This document shows positions 9,590-18,708 of a stretch of 64,000 nt of DNA, piece after piece; positions within the stretch are counted from its first letter, which is position 1, and each line of letters begins with the position of its first letter. The DNA is taken from contig NZ_JARXXV010000001.1 in assembly GCF_029893825.1 (NCBI RefSeq), positions 434,001 to 498,000 on the forward strand, written 5' to 3'. Origin of the DNA: Aurantimicrobium minutum. GTDB lineage: Bacteria > Actinomycetota > Actinomycetes > Actinomycetales > Microbacteriaceae. The notes beneath the pieces were generated by a model. The model saw nothing but the letters and a program-made list of their open reading frames with translations, was not told where the DNA came from and ran no database searches. A program made the translations under genes and the position numbers.

Positions 9590-10807
9590 TCAGGAATTGG
9601 TTAATCGGCGCACAACTTCATCCGCACGAAGTCTTCCTGCAATAGTGAGCACAATTCGTTTCTGAATAGCTGAAACTCCGTCAATGAGACCATCAGAAAT
9701 CAAAGAAGCAATTATTCCCGTATCCAAACCCTCGCTGGATACACCTTGACGTATTCGGGTTTCTAAAAGGATTTTCTCTAAGAATTGTGCTTGCGAATCT
9801 GGCTGTTCCCACCCAGCTGCCGGGGAATTACCTTCAGCTAAACGCTGTGCATACGCAGCAGGGTGTTTCACATTCCAAAAACGCGTTCCCCCTATGTGAG
9901 AGTGAGCACCTGGACCATACCCCCACCAATCATTACTTTGCCAATACGAAAGGTTATGGGTAGATCTTTGCTGAGGGGATTTTGACCAGTTACTGACTTC
10001 GTACCATTCGAAACCGGCATTGCTCAACAATGTGTCAGCAAGCTCATACATATCGGCTTCTAAATCATCATCTGGTTGTGGCAACTCACCTCGTCGTATT
10101 TTTCGCTCAAGTGCTGTGCCTTCTTCCACAATTAACGCATAGGCAGAAACGTGTCCTGTATCTAAGGCAATTGCCGCCTCGAGACTTTGTTGCCACTGCT
10201 CTAAGGTTTCGCCAGGTGCACCATAAATAAGATCGATACTTACTTCCAAACCTGCTTTACGCGCGCTGTGAACAGCATTCTTCACAGATTCTGGATTGTG
10301 AGATCGATCAAGAGTTTTGAGTACCTCCGGAACTGCGGATTGCATTCCGATACTCACACGCGTGAAGCCAGCTTGAGCAAGAGTTGTCATGTATTGATCA
10401 GTTACGGTGTCGGGATTTGCTTCTACAGTGACTTCCGCACCAGTTGCTATGTCATGGTGTTGAGCCAATAGCTCCAACGTTTTCACGAGGTCATCAGCGG
10501 GAAGAAGCGTAGGAGTGCCACCGCCGAAGAAGACAGAACTCAGTTTTCTACGTGGAACCCCCGCATTGCTCAGTACGTGTGTTGACAGAACTATTTCTCG
10601 CTCAAGTTCATCAACGTATGTCAGCTGCGAGGCACCTCGTAGCTCGGTTGAGGTATAGGTATTGAAATCGCAATAGCCACATCGAACACGACAGAAAGGG
10701 ACATGGACATACGCACTCATAGTGCGTAAGTGAGCATCAACGTTTACACCCGCAGGTAAAGCACCATCTTGAGGCATCTCATTGCCGCTAGGAAGTGGCC
10801 CTGCCAT
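9590..10807 (-). CDS. hemW: Radical SAM heme chaperone HemW
   Basis: 405 residues. The radical-SAM cluster motif is C39-x3-C43-x2-C46 in 'FCRVRCGYCDFNTYT', as in HemW and HemN, followed by 'FFGGGTPTLL' and 'VTVEANPDTV'. The HemW-type C-terminal domain ('LSYWQSNDWWGYGPGAHSHIGGTRFWNVKHP') is present, and the extended N-terminus typical of true HemN is missing. HemW is thought to deliver heme to membrane proteins rather than act as a coproporphyrinogen dehydrogenase. Residues before M30 ('MSAYVHVPFC') may be non-native, since the core begins there. It starts 3 bases after the DUF1990 gene, and that gene overlaps lepA, in the usual lepA-hemW-hrcA-dnaJ order. Confidence 0.93.
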   Translation of the reverse strand: MAGPLPSGNEMPQDGALPAGVNVDAHLRTMSAYVHVPFCRVRCGYCDFNTYTSTELRGASQLTYVDELEREIVLSTHVLSNAGVPRRKLSSVFFGGGTPTLLPADDLVKTLELLAQHHDIATGAEVTVEANPDTVTDQYMTTLAQAGFTRVSIGMQSAVPEVLKTLDRSHNPESVKNAVHSARKAGLEVSIDLIYGAPGETLEQWQQSLEAAIALDTGHVSAYALIVEEGTALERKIRRGELPQPDDDLEADMYELADTLLSNAGFEWYEVSNWSKSPQQRSTHNLSYWQSNDWWGYGPGAHSHIGGTRFWNVKHPAAYAQRLAEGNSPAAGWEQPDSQAQFLEKILLETRIRQGVSSEGLDTGIIASLISDGLIDGVSAIQKRIVLTIAGRLRADEVVRRLTNS

Positions 10808-10810
10808 GTG

Positions 10811-11473
10811 TTAAGCCGTACGTGCAGGAAGTAAAGAACGGACGTACTGGCGACGTTGCAACCACTGACGCAATCTAATCAACGGTGTCAGGTAGAAATA
10901 CTTACGACCTTCAGCAATAGCCGTCACGGTTCGCACAACTGACCAGACAGAGTCATCATCTCGCCATTCGACGCTGAAAAACTCCTCGCCCACCACAGGA
11001 ACGTAATCTAAAGTTCCCAGTGCATAACCCATGCGACGTTCTTCACGAACGACATAAATCACGCGGTAGCTAGCTGAGAGCTCATATGGTGACCACATTT
11101 TTCCAAGCTCAATAGTGGTGCCAGCAGATAGGTATGGAGTTCCATCTGGAGCAAACAACTGATCGAGCGCTTCAGCTGTAGGAGCTATGGGAGCACCGAA
11201 CTCATTAAAGAGCAGTCCGTGATAACCCTCAGAATGCGCCTCATTGATATTGAGAATCTCGAGATGAGATCCGTTAGGTACACCCCAAGTCATGAGTGCA
11301 GCACTAGCTGTTTCAAATCGTTCTTGGCCGCTTCCTAAACGAAATTCGTCCTGGGTTGAACGAAAACCAGCGGGGGGAAAGACCAAAACATCTGCTGCCT
11401 GAGTTGCACCGACTGAACCATAGCTAACAGCACGATCACCGCTGAAATTACTGCGACGTTGAGTCTCGGGCAT
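10811..11473 (-). CDS. DUF1990 family protein
   Basis: 220 residues. The N-terminal half shows the DUF1990 pattern: 'VSYGSVGAT', 'FPPAGFRSTQDEFRLGSGQERFETASAALMTWGV', and later 'YVVREERRMGYALGTLDYVPVVGEEFFSVEWRDDDSVWSVVRTVT'. The family is common in Actinobacteria and some plants and has no established activity; a START-like or lipid-binding fold has been suggested. The start codon shares one base with the lepA stop (TAATG), so it is translated together with lepA. Confidence 0.85.
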   Translation of the reverse strand: MPETQRRSNFSGDRAVSYGSVGATQAADVLVFPPAGFRSTQDEFRLGSGQERFETASAALMTWGVPNGSHLEILNINEAHSEGYHGLLFNEFGAPIAPTAEALDQLFAPDGTPYLSAGTTIELGKMWSPYELSASYRVIYVVREERRMGYALGTLDYVPVVGEEFFSVEWRDDDSVWSVVRTVTAIAEGRKYFYLTPLIRLRQWLQRRQYVRSLLPARTA

Positions 11474-13320
11474 TATTTCTTTTTCACTTCGTCATCGCCC
11501 TGCAAAGCAGCGATGAAAGCTTCTTGAGGGACTTCAACACGTCCCACCATCTTCATACGCTTCTTACCTTCCTTCTGCTTTTCGAGAAGTTTGCGTTTAC
11601 GGGTGATGTCACCGCCGTAACACTTGGCAAGAACGTCTTTACGAATAGCAGAAATAGTTTCTCGAGCAATAATTCGAGCGCCAATTGCTGCCTGAATAGG
11701 AACTTCAAACTGCTGTCGAGGAATAAGTTTTTTCAGTCGCTCGGTCATCATCAAACCATAGGCATAGGCCTTGTCTTTGTGCACAATTGCACTGAAAGCG
11801 TCAACTTGTTCGCCTTGAAGAAGAATGTCTACCTTGACGAGGTCTGAGTCCTGCTCCCCCGCTTCCTCATAATCGAGTGAGGCATATCCTTGTGTGCGAC
11901 TCTTGAGGTGGTCAAAGAAGTCAAACACGATCTCACCAAGAGGGATTTCATACTTCATTTCAACGCGATCTTCACCGAAGTATTCCATGCCCAGAAGATT
12001 GCCTCGACGGCTCTGACACAATTCCATGATCGTGCCCACGTAATCTTTGGGAGTCAAAATACCTGCGCGAACCAGTGGTTCAGATACTCGTGTGATCTTT
12101 CCTGAAGGGTATTCGCTGGGGTTTGTTACCGTGACAGTTTTCTTATCTTCTGTCGTTACTTCATAAGGAACTGATGGTGCTGTGGCGATGAGGTCAAGAC
12201 CAAACTCGCGCTCTAAGCGCTCAGTGATGATTTCCAGGTGCAAAAGACCTAAGAAACCGCAACGGAAACCAAAGCCCAGTGCGACAGAGGTTTCAGGTTC
12301 GTAATTGAGAGATGCATCAGAAAGCTTGAGTTTGTCGAGCGCCTCACGAAGCACAGGGTAGTCAGAACCGTCGATGGGATACAGGCCCGAGAAAACCATA
12401 GCTTTGGGATCTGTATAGCCAGGGAGTGCTTCAGAAGCTGGTTTTGCGTAGTCGGTAACGGTGTCACCAACCTTCGACTGTCGAACATCCTTCACGCCAG
12501 TGATGAGATACCCAACTTCACCCACACCAAGGCCCTGAGAAGGAATAGGTTCAGGTGAACTGACACCTATTTCAATAAGCTCGTGAGCTGCCTTGGTACT
12601 CATCATTTGAATGCGCTCACGTGGCTTGAGAGCACCATCGATCACACGAACATAGGTGATCACACCTCGGTACGCGTCATAGACAGAATCAAAAATCATT
12701 GCACGCGCAGGTGCATCGGCATTCCCTACTGGAGCAGGGATTTTCTCAACAACTAAATCTAGAAGTTCGGGAACACCTATGCCGGTCTTTCCAGAAACGC
12801 GAAGAACGTCTTCTGGCTTACCGCCAATGAGATCCGCTAATTCTTTGGCGTATTTCTCTGGGTCTGCAGCAGGTAAATCAATCTTGTTCAAGACAGGAAT
12901 GATGGTGAGATCGTTTTCCATAGCAAGGTAGAGATTTGCCAGAGTTTGAGCTTCGATACCTTGTGCTGCGTCAACCAGGAGAATTGCCCCCTCACACGCG
13001 GCAAGCGATCTACTGACCTCATAAGTGAAGTCGACGTGTCCGGGAGTATCGATCATGTTCAAGGCATAGGTTTCACCATCGAGTTCCCACGGCATACGCA
13101 CTGCCTGACTCTTGATTGTGATGCCTCGTTCGCGTTCAATATCCATGCGATCAAGGTATTGAGCACGCATTGAGCGGTCGTCCACGATTCCCGTAATTTG
13201 CAACATACGGTCGGCAAGGGTCGACTTACCGTGGTCAATGTGAGCGATGATGCAGAAATTACGAATCTTCGCTGGGTCAGTTGACGCAGGTTGCAATGGT
13301 TTTGTAGCACGTGGTGACAT
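11473..13320 (-). CDS. lepA: Elongation factor 4 (LepA)
   Basis: 615 residues, standard length. The G domain has '[15 protein letters not shown]' (about 25-39), switch II 'DTPGHVDF' and 'NKIDLP'. EF-G-like domains and the LepA-specific C-terminal domain follow, ending in basic '[22 protein letters not shown]'. EF4 is a ribosomal GTPase that affects initiation and elongation under ionic stress. It reads away from rpsT, with 175 bases between the two starts. Confidence 0.97.
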   Translation of the reverse strand: MSPRATKPLQPASTDPAKIRNFCIIAHIDHGKSTLADRMLQITGIVDDRSMRAQYLDRMDIERERGITIKSQAVRMPWELDGETYALNMIDTPGHVDFTYEVSRSLAACEGAILLVDAAQGIEAQTLANLYLAMENDLTIIPVLNKIDLPAADPEKYAKELADLIGGKPEDVLRVSGKTGIGVPELLDLVVEKIPAPVGNADAPARAMIFDSVYDAYRGVITYVRVIDGALKPRERIQMMSTKAAHELIEIGVSSPEPIPSQGLGVGEVGYLITGVKDVRQSKVGDTVTDYAKPASEALPGYTDPKAMVFSGLYPIDGSDYPVLREALDKLKLSDASLNYEPETSVALGFGFRCGFLGLLHLEIITERLEREFGLDLIATAPSVPYEVTTEDKKTVTVTNPSEYPSGKITRVSEPLVRAGILTPKDYVGTIMELCQSRRGNLLGMEYFGEDRVEMKYEIPLGEIVFDFFDHLKSRTQGYASLDYEEAGEQDSDLVKVDILLQGEQVDAFSAIVHKDKAYAYGLMMTERLKKLIPRQQFEVPIQAAIGARIIARETISAIRKDVLAKCYGGDITRKRKLLEKQKEGKKRMKMVGRVEVPQEAFIAALQGDDEVKKK

Positions 13321-13398
13321 AGAACCTCTAGTCTCCCATGAACTGGGTCACAGTTTTAGCAACCGAGCTACTTACTGGTAGTGTTATCTATTGGCTTA

Positions 13399-13418
13399 CG
13401 TGTAGTCCCACCTACACG
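13399..13418. repeat. Perfect 7-bp inverted repeat upstream of rpsT
   Basis: CGTGTAG, six bases, CTACACG. It lies 78 bases before the rpsT start, within the 175-base lepA-rpsT divergent region. It may be an operator or a hairpin in the rpsT 5' leader. No T-run follows, so it is not an obvious terminator. Confidence 0.5.
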
Positions 13419-13495
13419 ATTCGTCGCCATGAGCCCTCTACCTCTAGTGCGACACAATCCAAACGTACAAACAACGAGTGAAAGACACGGTTAAC

Positions 13496-13756
13496 GTGGC
13501 AAACATTAAGTCGCAGATCAAGCGAATTGGCACCAACGCAAAGGCAACTGAGCGCAACAAGGCTGTGAAGTCAGAGGTTAAGACCGCTGTACGTGCAGCT
13601 CGCACCGCAATCACTGCCGGAGACAAGGCTGCTGCAGAAGCAGCTTTGAAGACCGCTGGTAAGAAGCTAGACAAGGCAGTGAGCAAGGGTGTTCTTCACA
13701 AGAACAACGCCGCAAACCGAAAGTCAGCTATTGCTAAGAAGGTTGCTTCTCTCTAA
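13496..13756 (+). CDS. rpsT: 30S ribosomal protein bS20 (GTG start)
   Basis: 86 residues from GTG at 13496, giving the family N-terminus '[11 protein letters not shown]'. An in-frame GTG at 13478 adds six residues that the family does not have. Basic helical protein ('[19 protein letters not shown]', '[27 protein letters not shown]') that binds 16S rRNA early in 30S assembly. It is monocistronic: divergent from lepA, with a strong terminator 12 bases after the stop. Confidence 0.96.
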   Translation: MANIKSQIKRIGTNAKATERNKAVKSEVKTAVRAARTAITAGDKAAAEAALKTAGKKLDKAVSKGVLHKNNAANRKSAIAKKVASL

Positions 13757-13768
13757 AGCACACTAAGA

Positions 13769-13806
13769 AATAAGGCCTCCACTTTCGTGGGGGCCTTATT
13801 TGTTTT
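13769..13806. terminator. Bidirectional terminator between rpsT and holA
   Basis: AATAAGGCCTCCAC, loop TTTC, GTGGGGGCCTTATT, then TGTTTT on the plus strand. It ends rpsT. Its position between convergent genes lets it also serve holA on the minus strand. Confidence 0.9.
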
Positions 13807-13813
13807 CCTAGAA

Positions 13814-14821
13814 CTAATTAATGCGGCCGTAACTGGCTACAACATTCACCATTCGTTCCAGTGCATAAATAGGATCCCTCGAGGCACCCTTCACATCGGC
13901 ATCGGTTTGGGCAATCACTTCAATTGCGGTGCCCAGACCGTATTCACTCCAACCAGAAAGATCCTTGCGTGCCCGGTCAATCTGCCATGGCGCAGCCCCT
14001 AGCGCCCCGGCAAGTTCTCCAGAACTTCGACGTTCGCCAAATAGTTTGGCCATCAAACGAAGTTTCGCAGCAAAAGTTGCCACGATAGGAACAGGGTCTG
14101 CTCCAGACTGCAGTGAGTGTCGAAGCGTAACAAGAGCTTCTCCAAGACGGCCTGCAACTGCGGCATCCACAACTTTGAAAACGGTGGCTTCAACCCTGCC
14201 ACCGTAATAATCCTCGACTGTACGATCTGTAATTTCACCGTCAGCATCAGCAATGAGTTGTTGACAGGCATTGGCAAGTTCAGAACCAGAACCAGAAAAT
14301 GCCTGAACAAGTGACCTCAAAGCACTGGGAACTATTTTTCTACCTGCAGACCGAAACTCTGCAGCCGCAAAATCGAATTTATCATTGTCGCTTTTCAGTT
14401 CTGCGCAGACAACTTCTACACAGGGAACTGTGCCGCCACGAAGAGTGTCTAATAACTTCTTGCCTCGGACTCCTCCTGAATGCCGTAAGACAACGGTGGT
14501 GTCCGGGTCGGGTGAAGAAACATAATCAAGCATTTCAAGAAGAAACTCATCATTGCATTTCTCTACGTTGGTCACCCTGATCAAACGGGGCTCACCAAAG
14601 AGAGAAGGACTAGCAAGAGTCAATAATTCGCCAGGGACATATGAAGAAGCGTCTAAATCAGAGACTTCGAGCGAGGAGTCTGCAGAACGAAGAATCTCTC
14701 GAATAGAGTGTGTGGCTCGATCAGCTAAGAAATCTTCTGCACCGGTGACTAAGACAATTGGCGAAGGTTGAGCATCACTCCACGAGAGCTGCTTAATCGC
14801 AATCTTTGCTTTAGTCGCCAT
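13814..14821 (-). CDS. holA: DNA polymerase III subunit delta
   Basis: 335 residues. The N-terminal AAA+-like domain begins 'IVLVTGAEDFLADRATHSIREIL', and the C-terminal collar domain includes 'FKVVDAAVAGRLGEALVTLRHSLQSGADPVPIVATFAAKLRLM'. Delta is the wrench that opens the beta sliding clamp in the clamp loader. It follows comEC by 9 bases; holA after comEC is the usual Gram-positive order. It converges on rpsT. Confidence 0.92.
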   Translation of the reverse strand: MATKAKIAIKQLSWSDAQPSPIVLVTGAEDFLADRATHSIREILRSADSSLEVSDLDASSYVPGELLTLASPSLFGEPRLIRVTNVEKCNDEFLLEMLDYVSSPDPDTTVVLRHSGGVRGKKLLDTLRGGTVPCVEVVCAELKSDNDKFDFAAAEFRSAGRKIVPSALRSLVQAFSGSGSELANACQQLIADADGEITDRTVEDYYGGRVEATVFKVVDAAVAGRLGEALVTLRHSLQSGADPVPIVATFAAKLRLMAKLFGERRSSGELAGALGAAPWQIDRARKDLSGWSEYGLGTAIEVIAQTDADVKGASRDPIYALERMVNVVASYGRIN

Positions 14822-14830
14822 AAATTTAGC

Positions 14831-16861
14831 CTAATGCTCAGTCCAGACACTCAAGCCTGTCGACGCAGTCGAGCTGATAAGAATAAGGCCATCGAGATCG
14901 GTTCGAGGTATGCGTGCGTGAAGCTTGTTCAAAATATCTAAGGTCTCTTGTCGAGGGTGACCGTAATCATTGTCCGCGCCGACAGAGAAAATCCCTATCT
15001 CAGGCTGTAGCGCCCCATAAAGAACTGGACTTTGATCAGCTGAACCATGATGGGCAACTTTGACAAGGTCAATGTCAGATACGTGAGAAGAAGAGAGAAG
15101 TTCTTGTTGCGCTTCCTGCCCCAAGTCACCAAGGAAGATGGCATTAAAAAGGGGAAACTCGACCAACAAAGTGACCGAACCAGGATTGCCCATTTCCATA
15201 GTTGGATGTCTTCCGTCTGGCCACAACACCTGCCAGCCCACGTGGCCAAAACTGCCACGCATCCCGCTGTGTCCGCGGGACACTTGAGCGCCAGATTGTG
15301 AGAGTTCAGCCAACAGTGAAAAATCTTCTGAATTTTCAGGTTTTCCAACAATGGCGTGATCGACTTTTCCAACTACAGCTTCGAGTCCACCAACATGGTC
15401 TTTATCAAAATGAGTGAGCACCAAGAGGTCGATATGAGTTATTCCCAATTGTGTAAAACAATGCCTCATGGGCTCAGGTTTACGGCCCACATCGATAACA
15501 AGAATGCGATTATCGCTGCGCACGATGAGTCCGTCTCCCTGACCAACATCACATGCAGCAATATCCCAATCTGTGGGCACTGATTGCGTAAACCTGAATT
15601 GCGTGACGAGCTGAGTGGTTACCCACACGCTCACAACAAGTGTGAGTAACACTGTGGCTACTCTCCTGACTAGCGTCAGCTGAGATATCAACGCAAGCAG
15701 CACTAAGACTGAAAAAGCAGCCATACTCAGCGCACCGAGAAATCCGCTTGACCAGGGAATTGAAGCATGGGGCAACGCAGAGAAGAACTGAGCAGTGAAA
15801 CCAACCCATTCGGCTGGAACCCACGAAAGCCATAAAAAAGGAACAGCAACAAGCGTGGCCCAAGGGTAAAGCAGACAAGCTAACAATCCCAACATTGTTG
15901 CCACTGGTGCAACCGGCGCTGCAATGAGATTGGCAAGAACTCCATAGGTGGGAAATTGTGGTGTCAATAAAATGACAAACGGCTGACACGCAAGCTGTGC
16001 CGCCAAAGGAACTGAAACAACAAGGGCAAGCCATTGAGGCATCCATCTACTCAAACTGTGCGTTAGTGGCTGAGAAAAGAGCAGTAGCCCAGCCGTTGCA
16101 GCAGCTGAGAGGATCATTCCAAAATCGACTGAGAGCCAGGGGTCCCACAACAATAAGACGATGCAAGCGCTTGCCAATATCGGAATACCCGCACTTGGTC
16201 TCCCCCGATAAAGAGAAAACATCACAATGCTGGCCATCGTTGCTGCCCGCAAGACACTTGGCTGTGGGGTCACCAACACGACGAATGCACACAATGTTAA
16301 GAGCGCACCAATGAGCCTGATTTTTCTATGTGCACCCACAAGCGAGAGCAACATCATTGCCGAAGCTGTCACCAGAACACAATTGGCTCCAGATACTGCA
16401 GTGATGTGCGTCAATGAAACTGTTTTCATAGATGCGACGAGAATGTCACTGAGCCTGCTGGTATCGCCTATTGCTAAACCTGGAATGAGTTGACCGCCAA
16501 CACCCGGAAGTTGTTCGCTGGCCGATAGGAATGTTGAGCGAAGAGCTATCGCCCAGCTTGACCACCAAGCCTCGTCAGATATTTCTTCTTTGATCCAAGG
16601 AACTCTGGGGACATGACTTGCCAGCTTGAATCCACATGATTGTAAAAACGCAGAGGAGATAAAACACCACAGTCCAAAGACTGTGTTCTTCCTTACACCG
16701 ATAAGTCCAAGTACGAAGAACAAGCCAACCAAGATTTCAACATGAAATGTAGAAATCGAGGAATTTAGTTCAGAGATATTTATGACTGCAACGAGTACTA
16801 ACCATGCACCTAGCGTGGGTAGTGCCAGCCGCAGATCACCAGAGCGCCTGTTGGACTTCAC
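14831..16861 (-). CDS. comEC: DNA-uptake channel protein ComEC/Rec2
   Basis: 676 residues. N-terminal membrane helices, then the ComEC competence domain (about 120-400; 'IPGLAIGDTSRLSDILVASMKTVSLTHITAVSGANCVLV'), and a C-terminal metallo-beta-lactamase-like domain with 'IAACDVGQGDGLIVRS' (about 450) and 'LVLTHFDKDHVGGLEAV' (metal-binding HxxxDH). ComEC forms the inner-membrane channel for single-stranded DNA in natural transformation, and the lactamase-like domain may degrade one strand. Start GTG overlaps the comEA stop (GTGA). No pilus genes are in the window, so competence itself cannot be concluded. Confidence 0.94.
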   Translation of the reverse strand: MKSNRRSGDLRLALPTLGAWLVLVAVINISELNSSISTFHVEILVGLFFVLGLIGVRKNTVFGLWCFISSAFLQSCGFKLASHVPRVPWIKEEISDEAWWSSWAIALRSTFLSASEQLPGVGGQLIPGLAIGDTSRLSDILVASMKTVSLTHITAVSGANCVLVTASAMMLLSLVGAHRKIRLIGALLTLCAFVVLVTPQPSVLRAATMASIVMFSLYRGRPSAGIPILASACIVLLLWDPWLSVDFGMILSAAATAGLLLFSQPLTHSLSRWMPQWLALVVSVPLAAQLACQPFVILLTPQFPTYGVLANLIAAPVAPVATMLGLLACLLYPWATLVAVPFLWLSWVPAEWVGFTAQFFSALPHASIPWSSGFLGALSMAAFSVLVLLALISQLTLVRRVATVLLTLVVSVWVTTQLVTQFRFTQSVPTDWDIAACDVGQGDGLIVRSDNRILVIDVGRKPEPMRHCFTQLGITHIDLLVLTHFDKDHVGGLEAVVGKVDHAIVGKPENSEDFSLLAELSQSGAQVSRGHSGMRGSFGHVGWQVLWPDGRHPTMEMGNPGSVTLLVEFPLFNAIFLGDLGQEAQQELLSSSHVSDIDLVKVAHHGSADQSPVLYGALQPEIGIFSVGADNDYGHPRQETLDILNKLHARIPRTDLDGLILISSTASTGLSVWTEH

Positions 16862-17526
16862 AAAGTTACGAGTTCTTTCAGTCCTGCAAAGAGTTTGTCA
16901 CCTATCCCCGGGACCTCATTGAGCTGTTCAAGGGAAGTAAATCCACCATGAGAATCACGATATTGAACGATTCGTTGGGCGAGGGTTGGGCCAATACCCG
17001 GGAGTGAATCAAACTGTTCAGATTGTGCAGTATTCAGAGAAATACTTGCCCCTGGTAGTGAGTTCGACTGAGATGAGGAACACCCCTGGGTAATCGAAGG
17101 AATCGTGAGTTGCTCACCATCATTGATTACTCGAGCTAGATTCACCCCACATTCTGATGCAGAAACCGTGAGACCCCCTGCTGCCATCACTGCATCAATG
17201 ACGCGAGAGTCGGTTTTCAATTCATACATTCCCGGCAGATTCACTTCTCCAACAACATGAACCATCACCGTTGAAGAGAATTGAATTTTGTCTGATGACT
17301 CTGCCGTTTGCGTTACGCGTAGATCTGGTGGAATTTCAGTCGAATGTGCACTTCCGATATTCGACATGACAATCGACAGCACGACGATCGCTAAGCCACA
17401 TATAACTGCGGCGCCCACTGATGCTCTAATGCGGATTCGCCGAGAAGAAGTATTCGTGTTCTCCTCAAAGGGTGAACTGTCATCAATTCCAAGTAGGCGA
17501 CGAGCGTGAACAGTTATCCATTTCAT
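16858..17526 (-). CDS. comEA: Competence DNA-binding protein ComEA
   Basis: 222 residues from ATG 17526. One membrane helix after the cytoplasmic N-terminus ('VGAAVICGLAIVVLSIVMS'), a SLBB domain (about 95-155; 'VHVVGEVNLPGMYELKTDSRVIDAVMAAGG'), and tandem helix-hairpin-helix motifs at the C-terminus ('DSLPGIGPTLAQRIVQYRDSHGGFTSLEQLNEVPGIGDKLFAGL'). It binds incoming double-stranded DNA on the outer face and hands it to ComEC. An in-frame GTG at 17532 is possible. The ATG is preferred because a TAGTTT -10-like hexamer ends 6 bases before it and no ribosome binding site is present, suggesting a leaderless transcript. Confidence 0.93.
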   Translation of the reverse strand: MKWITVHARRLLGIDDSSPFEENTNTSSRRIRIRASVGAAVICGLAIVVLSIVMSNIGSAHSTEIPPDLRVTQTAESSDKIQFSSTVMVHVVGEVNLPGMYELKTDSRVIDAVMAAGGLTVSASECGVNLARVINDGEQLTIPSITQGCSSSQSNSLPGASISLNTAQSEQFDSLPGIGPTLAQRIVQYRDSHGGFTSLEQLNEVPGIGDKLFAGLKELVTL

Positions 17527-17596
17527 GGGCACAAACTAGACGTGTGTTCATTTCCATTGTGCTCTGAGTAAAAAGCGGTGGAAAAAGGGCTCAATT

Positions 17597-17665
17597 ATGA
17601 AGGTGGAGAACTACAGGCGAGGCACTCTCTTCCTTAGGAGTTCGAGGATTACGGTGATGAAGTGA
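17597..17665 (+). CDS. Putative upstream small ORF coupled to the FUSC gene
   Basis: ATG at 17597 opens a 22-residue reading frame, rich in Arg and Lys (begins MKVENYRRG, ends RITVMK). Its TGA overlaps the GTG start of the transporter gene as GTGA. It has a good ribosome binding site (AAAGGG, 7 bases before the ATG), whereas the downstream GTG has only a weak one. This looks like translational coupling or a leader peptide. No family is recognised. Confidence 0.4.
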   Translation: MKVENYRRGTLFLRSSRITVMK

Positions 17666-18708
17666 GCATTGTTTCAAATGTGCAGACGAAGAAACGTATT
17701 CCGTTTCTACAACTTGCCAAAACCATCATTGCAACTTTATTGGCATGGTTTGCAGCATTGTGGGTATACCCCGATCAGCAGCCTATCTTCGCTGCTATCG
17801 CAGCAATTATCGTCATCCAACCCAGCATCAATCAGTCTTTAGGTAAGGCAATTGAAAGAAGTACTGGTGTAGTTCTTGGAGTTGCGCTCGCCTTAGGTGC
17901 CAGTTTGATTTTTGGTTCACATAGCTGGCTTGTACTGGTCACCATCATGGTTGCCTTTATTGCTGGCTGGGTTTTCAAATTCACACCAGGAACCGCAAAC
18001 CAGATCGCCATTAGTGCAATGTTGGTCATCGCTATTGGCTCTGCAACACCTGAATATGCTCTTGGTCGAATCGTAGAAACGATTATTGGTGCTGCTATTG
18101 CCTTTGTTGTGAACGCCGTAATTGTTCCCCCAGTCGCAGTAGGACCTTCTCAACAAGCAATCGCCTTACTCGGAGCCAATATTGCAGAAGTACTCGAAGA
18201 TGTAGGAAGTGTGTTGCGCCGTGAAACGAGTTACGAAGTACTTTCTAACATCCACACAAGAGCTAGGGATTTGCGCCCACAACTAGATAAAGCAAATGCG
18301 ACTCTGCGCTCTGCTCAAGAAAGCCTCCGCTTCAACGTGTTCAAGGGCACACACGGCCCTGAACTCGATGCGCAGCAACACCTACTCGAACAACTCGCTG
18401 TATTAGTCACTAGGACTATTGGTGTTGCCCGAGGCGTCAGAGATAACTATGACGAGACAGTCATTTCAGAACCAGGCATTTCACAAATTGCTGAAGAATT
18501 TATGCGCTCAGGCCACGATCTTCGCTTATTGGTTCGTGATGCAGGACTGCCTGCCGCTAAACAAGCACATCCTGATACTCAAGAGCTACCAGCTTTGACA
18601 GAACCCATCAAGTTGAGTCCACCTTCTGGCTATAACTGGATTTTGATTGGTTTTCTCATGGAAAACCTTCGCAGAATTCGTGATGAGATCACGGGTACCG
18701 CTGACTAA
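17662..18708 (+). CDS. FUSC family membrane protein (aromatic acid exporter-like)
   Basis: 348 residues. The N-terminal half has about six closely spaced hydrophobic helices ('TIIATLLAWFAALWVYP', 'IFAAIAAIIVIQPS', 'STGVVLGVALALGASLIFG', 'LVLVTIMVAFIAGWVF', 'AISAMLVIAIGS', 'IVETIIGAAIAFVVNAVIVPP'). A cytoplasmic helical region with conserved Arg residues follows. This is the layout of half-size FUSC/ArAE proteins such as YgaE-type transporters. Substrate unknown; aromatic acids are a family-level guess. Start GTG, coupled to the small ORF at 17597-17665. It converges on the GH3 gene with no gap. Confidence 0.82.
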   Translation: MSIVSNVQTKKRIPFLQLAKTIIATLLAWFAALWVYPDQQPIFAAIAAIIVIQPSINQSLGKAIERSTGVVLGVALALGASLIFGSHSWLVLVTIMVAFIAGWVFKFTPGTANQIAISAMLVIAIGSATPEYALGRIVETIIGAAIAFVVNAVIVPPVAVGPSQQAIALLGANIAEVLEDVGSVLRRETSYEVLSNIHTRARDLRPQLDKANATLRSAQESLRFNVFKGTHGPELDAQQHLLEQLAVLVTRTIGVARGVRDNYDETVISEPGISQIAEEFMRSGHDLRLLVRDAGLPAAKQAHPDTQELPALTEPIKLSPPSGYNWILIGFLMENLRRIRDEITGTAD

